A stretch of DNA of 64,000 nt from Impatiens glandulifera. Taxonomy: Eukaryota > Streptophyta > Magnoliopsida > Ericales > Balsaminaceae. Position 1 is the first letter of the stretch; every line of letters starts with the position of its first letter. Location: the NCBI RefSeq assembly GCF_907164915.1, contig NC_061862.1, positions 33,915,522 to 33,979,521 of the forward strand, read 5' to 3'. Positions 1 to 10,096 of the stretch are shown here, one piece after another. The translations under genes were made by a program, and so were the position numbers. The notes below the pieces were generated by a model. It saw nothing but the letters and a program-made list of their open reading frames with translations, did not search any database and had not been told where the DNA came from.

Positions 1-1324
1 AGTTTCTTGGATTGTGATTTTCAACTCTTTGATGAGCTCTGTTTTCATCTTTTTCAGCACCTCTTTCATCTCTATTTTCATCTCCTCCTTCAACTCATTA
101 AATTCACATCCAACAGAAGGTGTTAGAGCCCGAGGAGAAGGTGTCTGAGCCCGAGGAGGAGGTGTCTCAGCCCGAGGACTTGAGGTCGCGGAGGGGGGAG
201 TAAGAATGCGGGCCGGAATCGATTCATAAGCAAGCTTCTTCTTCAAGTTGACTGCTTCTTTAAGAGTAGCATCAGCCTTTCTCTTCCTGGTGGTAGGTTG
301 GGGGGATTGAGAGTAACTTCTTCATGTTCACTTTCTTCATCTTCATCAAAATCATCTTTTATTACCTTCCCATCAGTAAATCCCTCAAAAAAATCATCAG
401 TTGTCTCGTCGATTTGTTCAAATTCCTCACCACTGTATAACCTCTTCTCAATGGAGGACTCTTCCATCTCAGTCACATCCGTGGTCTCTAGGGTAGTCTT
501 TACCTCGATCGATGTGTTTTTCCTGTTGGAATGATAGAGTAATAACCTTGGGCGTAGAGGGACATTAATCTGATTCCTTCTGGCGAATTTAGGGATAAAG
601 TTTTCAATGACCTCATACGTCCACACTTGAAGTGCCAATGCGAACCCATATATGTTATATGCAAAAGGAGCATAAGGATCTTCAGCCTTCTCCTTCTTCT
701 CAAAATATGAGGTACTGAGATGTTTCATTTTCTTGTTTAAACCCTTGAGGGTGGCTCTAAAGTTGACCTTCCCCCATGGATATTGGAGGAAAGTGTCCTT
801 GTCTTCCACCATGTTGAGTATTTTTGGAAATATAACTCTTTTTGGGTCAAATGTGAATAAGTACTGGCAAATCAGGCATACCAGCCCCATCTTGAATGCA
901 TCTTCCTTGTGTTTGCATTTGATAAAAGCTTTCTTCAAGTCGCACATTTTCACACTCATGCTCCTTTTTAAATATTTCACCGAGAGAGGTGGACAACAAC
1001 ACAATTTTTCTTGGTCCAACTCAGGAAAAATGCCGAAACATAGGCCGGTAACCAACGCATACTCCTTCATACCAAATACAAGCTTTTTCCCATTCACCAT
1101 GAAAGTTATCTCCTTGGAGTTTGAGCTTAACCTCCTCATCAACATATGATGTACAATAGTTCCTGAGAACTGCAAGAGGGGGCTGTGAATAATGATCTGA
1201 ACTGGGTATTGTACACACTCTCCAAAAGATCCATTTCCTCGAACTTATTAACAATCTTCTTCAGGGTGAGGGCACTTTTCCACGAAATCCGACCAAGAAA
1301 CTCAGTAACTGTTGTTTCTGCCAT
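1..1324 (-). pseudogene. DUF1985-domain protein, transposon-associated, two frameshifts, runs off the window
   Basis: The reading starts at ATG 1324-1322 (MAETTVTEFLGR) and passes through a DUF1985-like core (FSGTIVHHMLMRRL, then VNGKKLVFGMKEYALVTGL). It continues through an acidic stretch, a basic RKRKAD motif, three PRA-x-TP-type repeats and a charged K/E-rich helix at the window edge. The frame changes twice: near 1178-1182 (a run of five G) and near 298-304 (a run of six G). Joining the frames there restores a protein of about 430 residues. DUF1985 proteins are usually encoded by plant Mutator-like or CACTA-like elements, often with a Ulp1-type protease domain further downstream, which would lie outside this window. 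Both breaks fall in homopolymers, so they could be assembly errors rather than real decay. The family call is from motif memory. Confidence 0.72.
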
Positions 1325-1380
1325 CTACAAAAGGAACAACATCATCAAAAATGTAAGAACAAACACATACACCATAAGAA

Positions 1381-1552
1381 CTTAGCGAATCGGGAGGTAC
1401 TTAGCAAATCAGGAGGTACTTAGCGAATCGCTAGGTACTTAGCGAATCGCTAGGTACTTAGCGAATCGCTAGGTACTTAGCGAATCGCTAGGTACTTAGC
1501 GAACCGGGAGGTACTTAGCGAATCGAAAGGTACCTAGCGAAACCGTTAACTG
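1381..1552. repeat. 19-bp tandem array, block 1
   Basis: About nine copies of a 19-bp unit, consensus cttagcgaatcgctaggta, stand head to tail. The core tagcgaatcgcta is a perfect 13-bp palindrome around a central A. Variants replace gct by ggg or gaa. The array begins about 57 bp upstream of the DUF1985 start codon on that gene's strand, so it lies in its 5' region. Confidence 0.95.
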
Positions 1553-1707
1553 AACATAAGACAGCATTAACCATACATAACTAAATAGAAACAAACAATA
1601 AAACTTAACATGCAAAAACCCTAAACAAAAAATCTGAAACAAACACCTAAACTTAACATGCAAAGACCAAAATCCATAAACAAAAAACCAGAAAATGATC
1701 GGCCACC

Positions 1708-1786
1708 ACTAGGTATTTAGCGAATCGCTAGGTACTTAGCGAATCAGGAGGTATTTAGCGAATCGGGAGGTACCTAGCGAAACCCT
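1708..1786. repeat. 19-bp tandem array, block 2
   Basis: Four more copies of the same unit (tatttagcgaatcgctagg and variants) follow after about 155 bp of unrelated AT-rich DNA. Confidence 0.92.
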
Positions 1787-2127
1787 AATGACAAAAAAAT
1801 ATACTGAACAGAAGACAACAAAAATGGACCACACGTTTCATAAACTAATAAAAACAACGAAAAAGACAAAGAAACACTTAACATGCATTTACACTTAACA
1901 TGCAAAAACCGAAACTCATGAACAAAAAAACAGAAAATGATCGGCAGGGAGAAGAATGAACAAACCTTAATGATGAACGAGAAGAAAGCAGAAATGATCG
2001 GCCTTGACAAGATTCAGTGAAGAGACAATGGGATAGATAGAGAGAGTCGGGCGGTTGAAATGAAATGTTCTGAAATTTTTGAATATATAAGGTATAGCGC
2101 GTGTGCGTACGCGCGTCTCTTCAACTT

Positions 2128-2317
2128 CCGTAGCGAGTCGGGAGGTACTTAGCGAATCGGGAGGCACTTAGCGAATCGGGAGGCACTTAGCGAATCAGGA
2201 GGCACTTAGCGAATCGCTAGGTACTTAGCGAAACGCGAGGTACTTAGCGAATCGCGAGGTACTTAGCGAATCGGGAGGTGCTTAGCGAATCGGGAGGTAC
2301 TTAGCGAATCGCGAGGT
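2128..2317. repeat. 19-bp tandem array, block 3
   Basis: About ten copies of the same unit, with variants ending in ggaggca, ggaggta or cgaggta. The array runs directly into the hairpin at 2321-2418 and resumes with a single copy immediately after it. Confidence 0.95.
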
Positions 2318-2320
2318 GAA

Positions 2321-2418
2321 CGAGCTCCAGCTAAGAGAGGATGGTTTGAATACATTTTCGCTACTATATTTGTTTAATAACGAAATCGAATTCAAACCAT
2401 TCTCCTAGTTGGAGCTCG
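2321..2418. repeat. 98-bp hairpin embedded in the 19-bp array
   Basis: The left arm starting cgagctccagctaagagagg pairs with the right arm ending tcctagttggagctcg. Arms are about 40 nt with a few mismatches and a short AT-rich loop. Size and mismatch pattern resemble a plant miRNA precursor, but no known miRNA was recognised. Its arm sequence is clearly related to the inner part of the larger hairpin at 2480-2824. Confidence 0.85.
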
Positions 2419-2479
2419 TAGTACTTAGCGAATCGTCAAGTACAGAATTTTTTATTGGTTTCATAGGTAATCTATCTCG

Positions 2480-2824
2480 TTTGACAAGGTATCAACAACA
2501 AAGTCATGGTTTTGAAGAGAACCTGTGTTAGTAAAATAAACCTTATAATTTTACATGAAAACATTTAGATTCTTCAGAAAAAGCCTTTGAAGAAGCTATC
2601 ATTGAACTCCAGATAAGAGAAAATTGTTTGAAATTTATTTCTTTAGCTTAATGACTAACGAAATCAAAGTCGGCCAATCTTTGCTTATCTGGAGGTCAAT
2701 GATAGATTCTTCAAAGGCATTTTCTGAAGAATCTAAATGTTTCCATTAATGTAAAATTATAAGGTTTATTTTACTAACACAGGTTCTCTTCATAACCATG
2801 AAGTGATGTAGATACCTTGTCAAA
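2480..2824. repeat. 345-bp near-perfect inverted repeat (long hairpin)
   Basis: Two arms of about 165 bp (tttgacaaggtatc at the left end, gataccttgtcaaa at the right end) are complementary at roughly nine positions in ten, with a loop of about 20 nt near 2640-2660. Copies of the 19-bp repeat flank it on both sides. Transcripts from either strand would fold into a long duplex. No terminal motif or TSD identifies it as a particular MITE family. Confidence 0.9.
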
Positions 2825-2864
2825 TGAAGTTCATGATTAACTATAAATAACAAAAAATCTTGAC

Positions 2865-3533
2865 ACTTAGCGAATCGCGAGGTACTACTTAGCGAAACGG
2901 TAAGTCCGTAGCGAAACGGTAAATCCGTATCGAAACGGTCCGTAGCGAAACGTTAAACAGATCTGAAACGGAAACACATACGCTCTTATCAGAGATTTTC
3001 TACAAATATGAACAAATAACAAATAATAACCTAACGAAATGCTCAAACATGAACCAATATGAATCATATAACAAATAAGAATCAACAAATACGACCAAAT
3101 ATGAACCTATGAAAAGGTTTTTGAAATGAAGAAAATGTAAACATGAACATAACTGTTTATCAGATCTGAAATGAACATCTACCTCGACGACCTTCAAATA
3201 GTTAGAATCGGAGACCTGCATACCCTAAACCCTAGAATCGGAAACCTGCATGAAAAATAGATTTAGGGTTAGATCTTGTAAATCCGCAATAGATAAAAAC
3301 ATGAATGAATTACTTAGGTTAGAAGAGCTTGTAAATCTGTATAGATTTGTATGAAGTGAAGGAAACTCCGTCGCCGTCGTCGCCGCCGGCCGCCGTCGCC
3401 GGCCGCTGTGAAGTGGAGAGAACTGGAGAAGAGAAGAGAGAGAAAGAAAAATAAGGAAATGAAAATATTTGAGTATTTATACAAACCCCTAATCCACTTC
3501 GCGAAACGCTAAGGCACTTAGCGTTTCGCGACA
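2865..3533. repeat. Diverged 19-bp repeat copies and a GC-rich segment
   Basis: Degenerate units (cttagcgaatcgcgaggta, then gtagcgaaacggtaa repeated) occupy 2865-2955. One palindromic pair, cgcgaaacgctaag with cttagcgtttcgcg, lies at 3500-3533. Between them is AT-rich DNA with no gene seen, then a short GC-rich stretch at 3365-3412 rich in gccgtcgcc. The GC-rich stretch might be the 5' end of a lost coding exon, but no product was recognised. Confidence 0.7.
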
Positions 3534-3596
3534 AGGGCAAAATCGTATAAAAAAATAGAGCACCACGAGCGCAAAAAAAATAACAAATTACCATCA

Positions 3597-3630
3597 GATC
3601 AAATAACCTCATCTTTGAGGTTATTTGATC
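3597..3630. repeat. Perfect 15-bp inverted repeat with 4-nt loop
   Basis: gatcaaataacctca is followed by tctt and then its exact reverse complement. It sits at the transition between the repeat-rich block to the left and the gene-fragment block to the right. Confidence 0.9.
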
Positions 3631-3655
3631 AAATTTCCCTACATTTCAACATACA

Positions 3656-3930
3656 TCATCCTTCAACATAATTGGAAAAATCTATCAATTCCTTAATTCT
3701 TTTTCCTAATAGTTTAATTGGATTGGCAACCAATAGTTCTGTATCAGGTCCACGGTTTACAGTAATCACACGCAATGGATGATGCATCTTGTTCTTCAAC
3801 CCCTTATACAATGTATTCTGCTTCTCAGGATCCACAACATTATCGCCGTTCTTTTGTTGGATAAACAAATCAAGATCACGTGCATCTTTCTTTACTGGTT
3901 AGAATCGACCATAACAAACCTGTTTAAACA
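3656..3930 (-). pseudogene. Unrecognised coding fragment
   Basis: An open frame of 70 codons reads on the minus strand from 3868. The same frame extends upstream for about 17 residues (VKKDARDLDL) to a stop near 3900. It has the look of real coding sequence: balanced composition and a segment MHHPLRVITVNRGPDTELL. I do not recognise the family. It lies about 400 bp downstream of the decayed E2 gene on the same strand, so the two may have been captured or duplicated together. The 400 bp between them hold nothing I can name. Confidence 0.35.
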
Positions 3931-4327
3931 AAATCAGACCTTGGTTCATGAATGGAAAGTATATATATACCTGTACATTACAGTCTTTCAAGTTGGACAC
4001 ACTTAGATGCCAGTGCTAGCATGAGGAATCACCCAAAGCATTATGTAACACCATCTTCCATCTGTTGAAACATCTACTTCCATAAACTAGTAAATGAATC
4101 AATCAATATTCACAAACCATAAAGACAAAGACAACAATAACAAATATCTTTTAACAAAGCAATCAATTTGATACCTCATAGCAGAAACAATCCAACAACA
4201 TTAAGTAGTAGTTCTTTAACATCTATTATGAATCAATGACAACATTAAACACAGGAATTAAGAAGATGTTCTTAATTATAGTAGTAGTAGATCACTTGAG
4301 TTGTTTTTAAACAACTAAATTCAATTT

Positions 4328-5033
<706 letters not shown>

Positions 5034-5141
5034 CTCACCATCGATAAAAGGAAAGACGAATTGAAGTGGTGTGCTAGTAAAACTAAATGATATCACAAAA
5101 TACTCAAATAACATTTGTGAAATAATCCTGACTAATAAGAA

Positions 5142-5300
5142 ATGGAGATTGGATCTGGTTCTGGCCAAGGAGAAGAAATGGAGATTGGATCAGGTTCTGG
5201 TGGTTCTGGCCGAGGAGAAGGAATGAAGAGACAGAGAGAAGAAAGAGATGTCAAGGGGGAGCGGGTTTCAGAAAGGAAAGGGAAAGGAGAGATGTTTTAA
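5142..5300 (+). other. Short Gly/Ser-rich ORF with internal duplication; doubtful gene
   Basis: From ATG 5142 a frame of about 52 codons holds two copies of MEIGSGSG separated by QGEE, then a basic and acidic tail, ending at TAA. It lies just upstream of the E2 pseudogene on the opposite strand and may simply be a duplicated GA-rich promoter segment. No family recognised. Confidence 0.25.
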
Positions 5301-5570
5301 TTAAATCTATAGAGAATAACGATTGGTCACTTATCCAATCACTACTAATACTACAAAAAGGCGGTAAAACATGGAACCTCTTCTTTTGCGGTTTTTAATT
5401 AGGTTTATAGTGATTGATTTTCTAACCAATCGCCGTTATGTCAAGGTAGTAGCAATTGGTCTAAAGGCCAATCCCTATTATCAATGTAGTAGCGATTAAA
5501 TTTAAACCCAATCGCTACTACATTCATAATAGCGATTGGCCTTTCGACCAATCGCTATGTTTACTCGCTA
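5300..5570. repeat. Cluster of AGCGATTGG palindromes, probable DNA-transposon terminal remnant
   Basis: Several copies of agcgattgg and its complement occur, including gtagtagcgatt...aatcgctactac (5489-5522) and atagcgattgg...ccaatcgctat (5528-5558). A cactactaatactacaaaaa segment lies near 5340. Dense short inverted motifs beside a CACTA-like start are typical of subterminal regions of CACTA or Mutator-like elements. No partner end was found. The 400 bp that follow are AT-rich with no gene seen. Confidence 0.5.
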
Positions 5571-5989
5571 TAGGTCCTTTTTTTACTAATGATTTATTTA
5601 GATTTTTTAAATTAGATTAGTTAATTAATTATTTAGGATTACAAAATAAAATTTTAATCATAAAAGGCTATAACACTTTGTCTTTTTCTTCTATTATTTA
5701 TTTATTTGTTAAACCTAGTTTTTATTTTTTTAAATTAGTTAATTTTTATGTTTTAAATTAAGTTAAATTAGTTAGAAGTTAGTTGTTTGAGTTTGTAATC
5801 AACAAAAATGGGTGGAAAAATTGTGGGGGAGGGAATGGATCTAACCGCAATCAAGAAAGATTCAATTCAAAGACCCATTTCGAAATAAAAAATGCCAAAA
5901 TCAAATTCATATTTTCAAGTGCAAGATTATTTTCTAACTCCATTTCAAGGTTAATTCAAGGTTAATTCAAGGTTTGTGCACGACTAGAA

Positions 5990-6463
5990 AGTCGCCAACT
6001 TTAAATCTGGATCTTACACTGATTTAATTATGCTTGATTGAAATATGATGAGATCAATTTTTACGTGATCGAAAATTAAAGTAGAAATCGAGAATTTATA
6101 TGTGACTCCATAACTTATCATCTTGTCGAATCTGGAAGAGATTGAGATATTTAATGGGAAGTCACCATAAGTCTATTTATAGTTTTTGAATTTTTAACGT
6201 CATGACTACAAAGTCGTTACCTAATTTTTTATAAAACAAGGAAAATAATTTAAGCATATGCACGCCACAATTAGAGATTAATTTGAGTTCGGTGTGCTTG
6301 GTTACGCGTGGGTAAGAGTTCACGCTCTATGTTTCACAACGTCCCTTAGATCTTTACTAATTCGATTTTGGCATTTTAAAATGTAGTTTACGCTTTACTT
6401 TTTATATTTTCTATTTTTTTATTTAACCTATGTTTAAGATTGATCTTTAACCATTTTTGATAT
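5990..6463 (+). repeat. Dispersed repeat R, copy 1, left part
   Basis: This segment is found again, inverted and diverged, at 61,815-62,345. Shared landmarks include the stretch around gcacgccacaattagagatt and the run around tttaatgggaagtc. R continues across the Pack-MULE at 7714-8045. No coding capacity and no known family were recognised. Confidence 0.8.
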
Positions 6464-7713
6464 GGGAATAATGATAAATTTAAGACTATGGTTGGAGCAA
6501 TTTTTCAAATTTAGGACTCTCCTAATATTTTATCATTTATAGAACTCTCATTTCCTTGTTTAATTATATTTAATACTGACACTAACGTCGTTAACTATTT
6601 AACATTATTTTGATTTTTTATTTATTTCTTTATTATTATTTAACCTAATTTTTTTTTATTTATTTCTTTATTATTATTTAACATTAATTATCCCATTCAA
6701 CAATATCATCACCCATCCAACCCATCCGACCGACAATGGAACCTACTTCATCCATGCAAACCCAATATCCCCTCTACCAAAAACAACCAATCTCAATTTA
6801 GATCATCCAATTCTAAAAGCATCCCTTCGCCCAATCACCCTAAAGGTAAAATCTTTACTTTACTATTTCTCTAATTCAAACATTTTCAAAACTAATTTAC
6901 AATTTCTCTACAGTTTCAAGATGTGGCCTACACAATTAACCTCTCTTCTTCACCGAAATCCACCAAGACCGTACTCAACGGGGTCACATGAATGGTCAAA
7001 CCAGGCGAACTCATGGCTATGCTTGGCCCATCCGACAGCGGAAAAACAAAACTCCTCACTGCACTTTCTGGCCGTTACCTCGCCGGAAAAATCTCCAGTA
7101 CTATTACCTAAATTGAACGCCCTTTCACCGGATCAATGAAACGGAAGATCAGATTCGTTTCGTAGGACGATGTTCTCTATCCCCATCTTACAGTTCTAGA
7201 AACATTAACCTGCGTAGCCTTGCCCCGCCTTCCTGGGAAATTAACAAATAATGAGAAAATTGAACAAGTTGATTTTTGTTATCAATGAACTTGGTTTGGG
7301 TCGGACTATAAATATAAATACAAATAGATTCATTTTGGAATCCCATTCATTTTGCAGAATAATGAAACCCTAAAATACATAGACGAATATGAAAATACCT
7401 GTAAGATGTAAGAAGAACAGATGACGGAGAAGACCCGTCAATGAGAAAGCAAGGAAGCAAACAGTTGATGAAGAAGACGCTGATGAAGAAGAAGGTCGGT
7501 CGCTGGAGGCCAGTCTTACGAAGAAAGAAATAAAAGATTTAAGTTAAATAATAATAAATAAATAAATAAAAAATAAAATTAATGTTAAATAGTTAACGAC
7601 GTTAATGGCAGTTTTAAATATAATTAAACAAGGGAAGGAGAGTTCTATAAATGATAAAATATTAGGAGAGTCCTAAATTTGAAAAATCGCTCCAAAAATT
7701 TATCATTATTCCC
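6464..7713. mobile_element. Pack-MULE (Mutator-like element carrying an ABCG gene fragment)
   Basis: The ends gggaataatgataaattt (6464) and its complement ending at 7713 belong to terminal inverted repeats of about 190-200 bp that match for most of their length. A 10-bp direct repeat, tttttgatat, flanks the element at 6454-6463 and 7714-7723, as expected for Mutator-like transposition (9-11 bp). There is no transposase inside; the interior is a host gene fragment. The related repeat R at 61,815-62,345 reads continuously across this site without the element, giving an empty-site comparison. Confidence 0.9.
6736..7310 (+). pseudogene. Captured 5' fragment of an ABCG (WBC-type) half-transporter gene
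   Basis: Exon 1 (6736-6845), an intron with GT...AG (6846-6913) and part of exon 2 (from 6914) are recognisable. Exon 2 reads FQDVAYTINLSSS, then a phosphate-binding loop decayed to [17 protein letters not shown], then DDVLYPHLTVLETLT, as in plant ABCG transporters. At least three in-frame stops replace conserved residues: one in the VLNGVTGMVKPG region, one after STIT and one before DDVLYP. An early frameshift also lies in exon 1. The Walker A region has lost the usual GKTT. Retention of the intron shows capture at DNA level. The fragment ends before the ABC signature and the membrane domain. Confidence 0.88.
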
Positions 7714-8045
7714 TTTTTGATATGGATCTTTTGAGTTTGTACAATAATATAACAACAATATGAAATGTACAAGAAAAAAAATAAAAAACCTCTTAAAGCC
7801 TAGAAAATAAATCCACACATAAGTGACTTTAAAGGTTAATAAGACTAAGCATCTTAGATTTTCAATTTTGTTTATCTCAAGTCTCTTAATTATAGATTTT
7901 TATGTGATGTTTATAAAGTGTTTAGAGTTTAGGCAAACTCATGGAGAAATTTTTATATTTTAATTTTATTTAGGTTTTTTAAGTTGTGTTTATAACTAAT
8001 ATAACCTAGGATCAAGCAAACTCAAACTTACAAACATACAAACCA
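7714..8045 (+). repeat. Dispersed repeat R, copy 1, right part
   Basis: It continues R beyond the Pack-MULE and matches, inverted, the sequence beside copia element A: gtttgtacaataatat near the A right flank, and atacaaacc/aagtttg motifs in 27,740-28,138. It ends where the LINE begins. Confidence 0.75.
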
Positions 8046-9840
8046 TTCACCCATTCTGTGAGGTAGAGGAGGTAACCCATTTATGCTTTGCTGACGATTT
8101 GTTCATTCTAGCACACGCACACATTGATTCCATTAAAACTATTAGGGCTACACTAACGTTCTTTTCTAAGGTTACATGTTTAAATATTAATGAAAGCAAA
8201 AGTGTGACATTTTATGGATGCTTAAATGACGAAACAAAACAGGACATTTTCAACATCATGGGCATCAATGAAGGAAGTTTTCCCGTATGGTACTTAGGAA
8301 TTCCGTTAACCACGAAGGAAATCGAGATCTCACACTGCAAGTCGCTGATTGAAAAGGTAAAGAACACGATATCTGGCTGGGCAGCGAAAAAACTTTCTTA
8401 TGCAGGGAGGATCGAACTTATCAAAACAGTGGTCATGGGCATAGTTGGCTACTGGGCGCAGAAAATGGTCATTCCGAAGAAGGTAATGAAGGAGCTCGAT
8501 ACACTGATGAGGAACTTTATCTGGGACAGTAGCGGAAGAGGAGGAAAAAAAGTCAAATGGACCGCTCTCTGCAAACCGAAGGACGAGGGAGGCATCCGCT
8601 TGAAGAACTGTATCGAGTGGAACAAGGCTCTCACCTTTAAGCATTTGTGGGCTTTAGAGCGCAATCAGGAGTCACTATGGATCAAATGGGTGCATACGAG
8701 GTTTATGAAATACGAAACTATCATCTGGACGTACCAAATTCATGAAGGTATGAGCTGGTCTCTAAAAAAGATTCTTAAACTAAGAAGCGATATTGCAGAT
8801 CTTTATGACATCCCGCTAGGAGACGGGAAAGACACTCTATTCTTGCACGACTCTTAGTTCAAAAACCAGCCTATCATCCACAAGGAGGAGTTTCAAAATA
8901 CCCGCATCAGAAGGGACTACACAGAAGCAAAAATCAGAGACATTAAAGACGGAAATTGGGACTCACTCCTGAGAAGAAATTCAGAAGGACAAAGGATAAT
9001 TGATCATATAAGTAACATACAACTACACGACAGTCCGAATATTCATGAATGGAAAGCTGAGGACAATGGGAAACTGGTATCAAAGAAAATATGGGAGGTA
9101 ACCCGGGAAAAAGCACAGAAAGTAGAATGGGCTCCTCTTGTATGGTCAACGAAGATTATCCCTAGACACCAGTTAATCTTATGGCTCGCATTCTGGGAAA
9201 GACTCAACACTCGTGATCGTATCAGCAAGTATATGAGCATCCTGGACACGAACTGTCTTCTATGTAGAGGAAATGAAGAAACCATAGATCACCTATTCGG
9301 GAGCTGCTGTATTGCTTCAGAGCTTTGGGACAGATTCTATAAAAACCTGGAACTGATCAGTTTCCCGAGCGAATGGAATGAAATCAAAGATGCAGCACTA
9401 CTCAAAGCCAAGGGAAATAAATTTGCAACAAACGTGTTTAAGTGCGGCTTTGGAGTAGTGGTGTATAACATTTGGCAAGAACGGAATGCAAGGGTATACG
9501 AAAGAACGCGCAGGAGCATTGAAGAGTTATGGAAAGATATTGTATCGGATTGCAGCGCCCTCGCGGGAACGTGGACAAGAATTCCAAGCATGGAGCAGAA
9601 CTGGAATATCTGTAGGAACTGGAATTTACTGTTTTTTAAACTCACTAGAATTGAAAGTATTGTAATCAGATACTTCATTTACGTTTTTAGCTTTTTAGCT
9701 TTTACTCAGAATGTTACGACTTCAAAATCATTCTAGGCCAGTCTAGAATGATTTTTTAAACTCGTGTTTTTTTTCCCATTTTTGGGAATTTTTAATGAAA
9801 TGACGTTAAGTCGTTTTTCCAAAAAAAAAAACAAAAAAAA
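8046..9840 (+). mobile_element. 5'-truncated L1-type LINE
   Basis: It opens inside the reverse transcriptase domain just upstream of the FADD motif and closes with a poly-A-rich tail at 9818-9840. 5' truncation plus a 3' A tail is the usual product of target-primed reverse transcription. It is inserted in repeat R: R sequence lies directly to the left, and A-rich R-like sequence (gaaaagaaacctaa) follows the tail. A clean TSD could not be set because both flanks are A-rich. Confidence 0.9.
8055..9736 (+). pseudogene. LINE ORF2 fragment: reverse transcriptase C-terminal part and zf-RVT
   Basis: One frame runs from HLCFADDLFILAHAH (catalytic Asp pair) through the L1 landmarks WYLGIPL, GRIELIKTVV and FIWDSSGRGGKKVKW. 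It then continues to a zf-RVT region (NCLLCRG...ETIDHLFGSCCIASELW) and the conserved NIWQERNARVYE. A single TAG at 8855-8857 interrupts it; the frame is the same on both sides, about 560 codons in all. The residue lost is probably Trp in the HDSWF context. Without ORF1, the endonuclease and most of RT it cannot act alone. Confidence 0.9.
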
Positions 9841-10002
9841 CTCAAAGAAAAAAAGAAAAGAAACCTAATTATTCTTTACTTGACCAAGCAAAAGATGATG
9901 AAAGGCTCTTGAAGTGTCACTAAAGCTCCAAGAAGAGGAATAACAAATGTTGAAAGGCTCCTAAAGCATCGTTGAAACTCCAAAAAGAGGAAAAGTAGCT
10001 AA

Positions 10003-10079
10003 GGTTTATATAGCTTTGATCCTTGACCCTCCCACTTTTGGGATTTTAATGAAATGGTTTTAACCGTTTTCCCAAAAAA
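10003..10079 (+). mobile_element. Very short LINE 3' tail insertion
   Basis: The segment ccacttttgggattttaat, then gaaatggttttaaccgtttt, closely resembles the 3' end of the LINE at 9770-9825 and ends in an A run. The flanks actccaaaaagaggaaaag and actccagaaagaggaagaa look like a target duplication of about 15-19 bp, as expected for a LINE insertion. Confidence 0.65.
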
Positions 10080-10096
10080 CTCCAGAAAGAGGAAGA

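Noticed and set aside
1381..2317. The regular 19-bp repeats as a CRISPR array
   Set aside because: Units are head to tail without unique spacers, and the window is plainly plant nuclear DNA.
2321..2418. Naming the short hairpin as a known miRNA gene
   Set aside because: Shape and size fit, but neither arm matches a miRNA I can name; left as an unnamed hairpin.
3223..3275. Interstitial telomere repeat (ccctaaaccctag and tttagggtt)
   Set aside because: Only two or so partial units on each strand; too short to be more than chance.
6921..7139. A separate plus-strand ORF starting MWPTQLTS
   Set aside because: It is a shifted reading of the ABCG fragment; the conserved Walker region lies in another frame.
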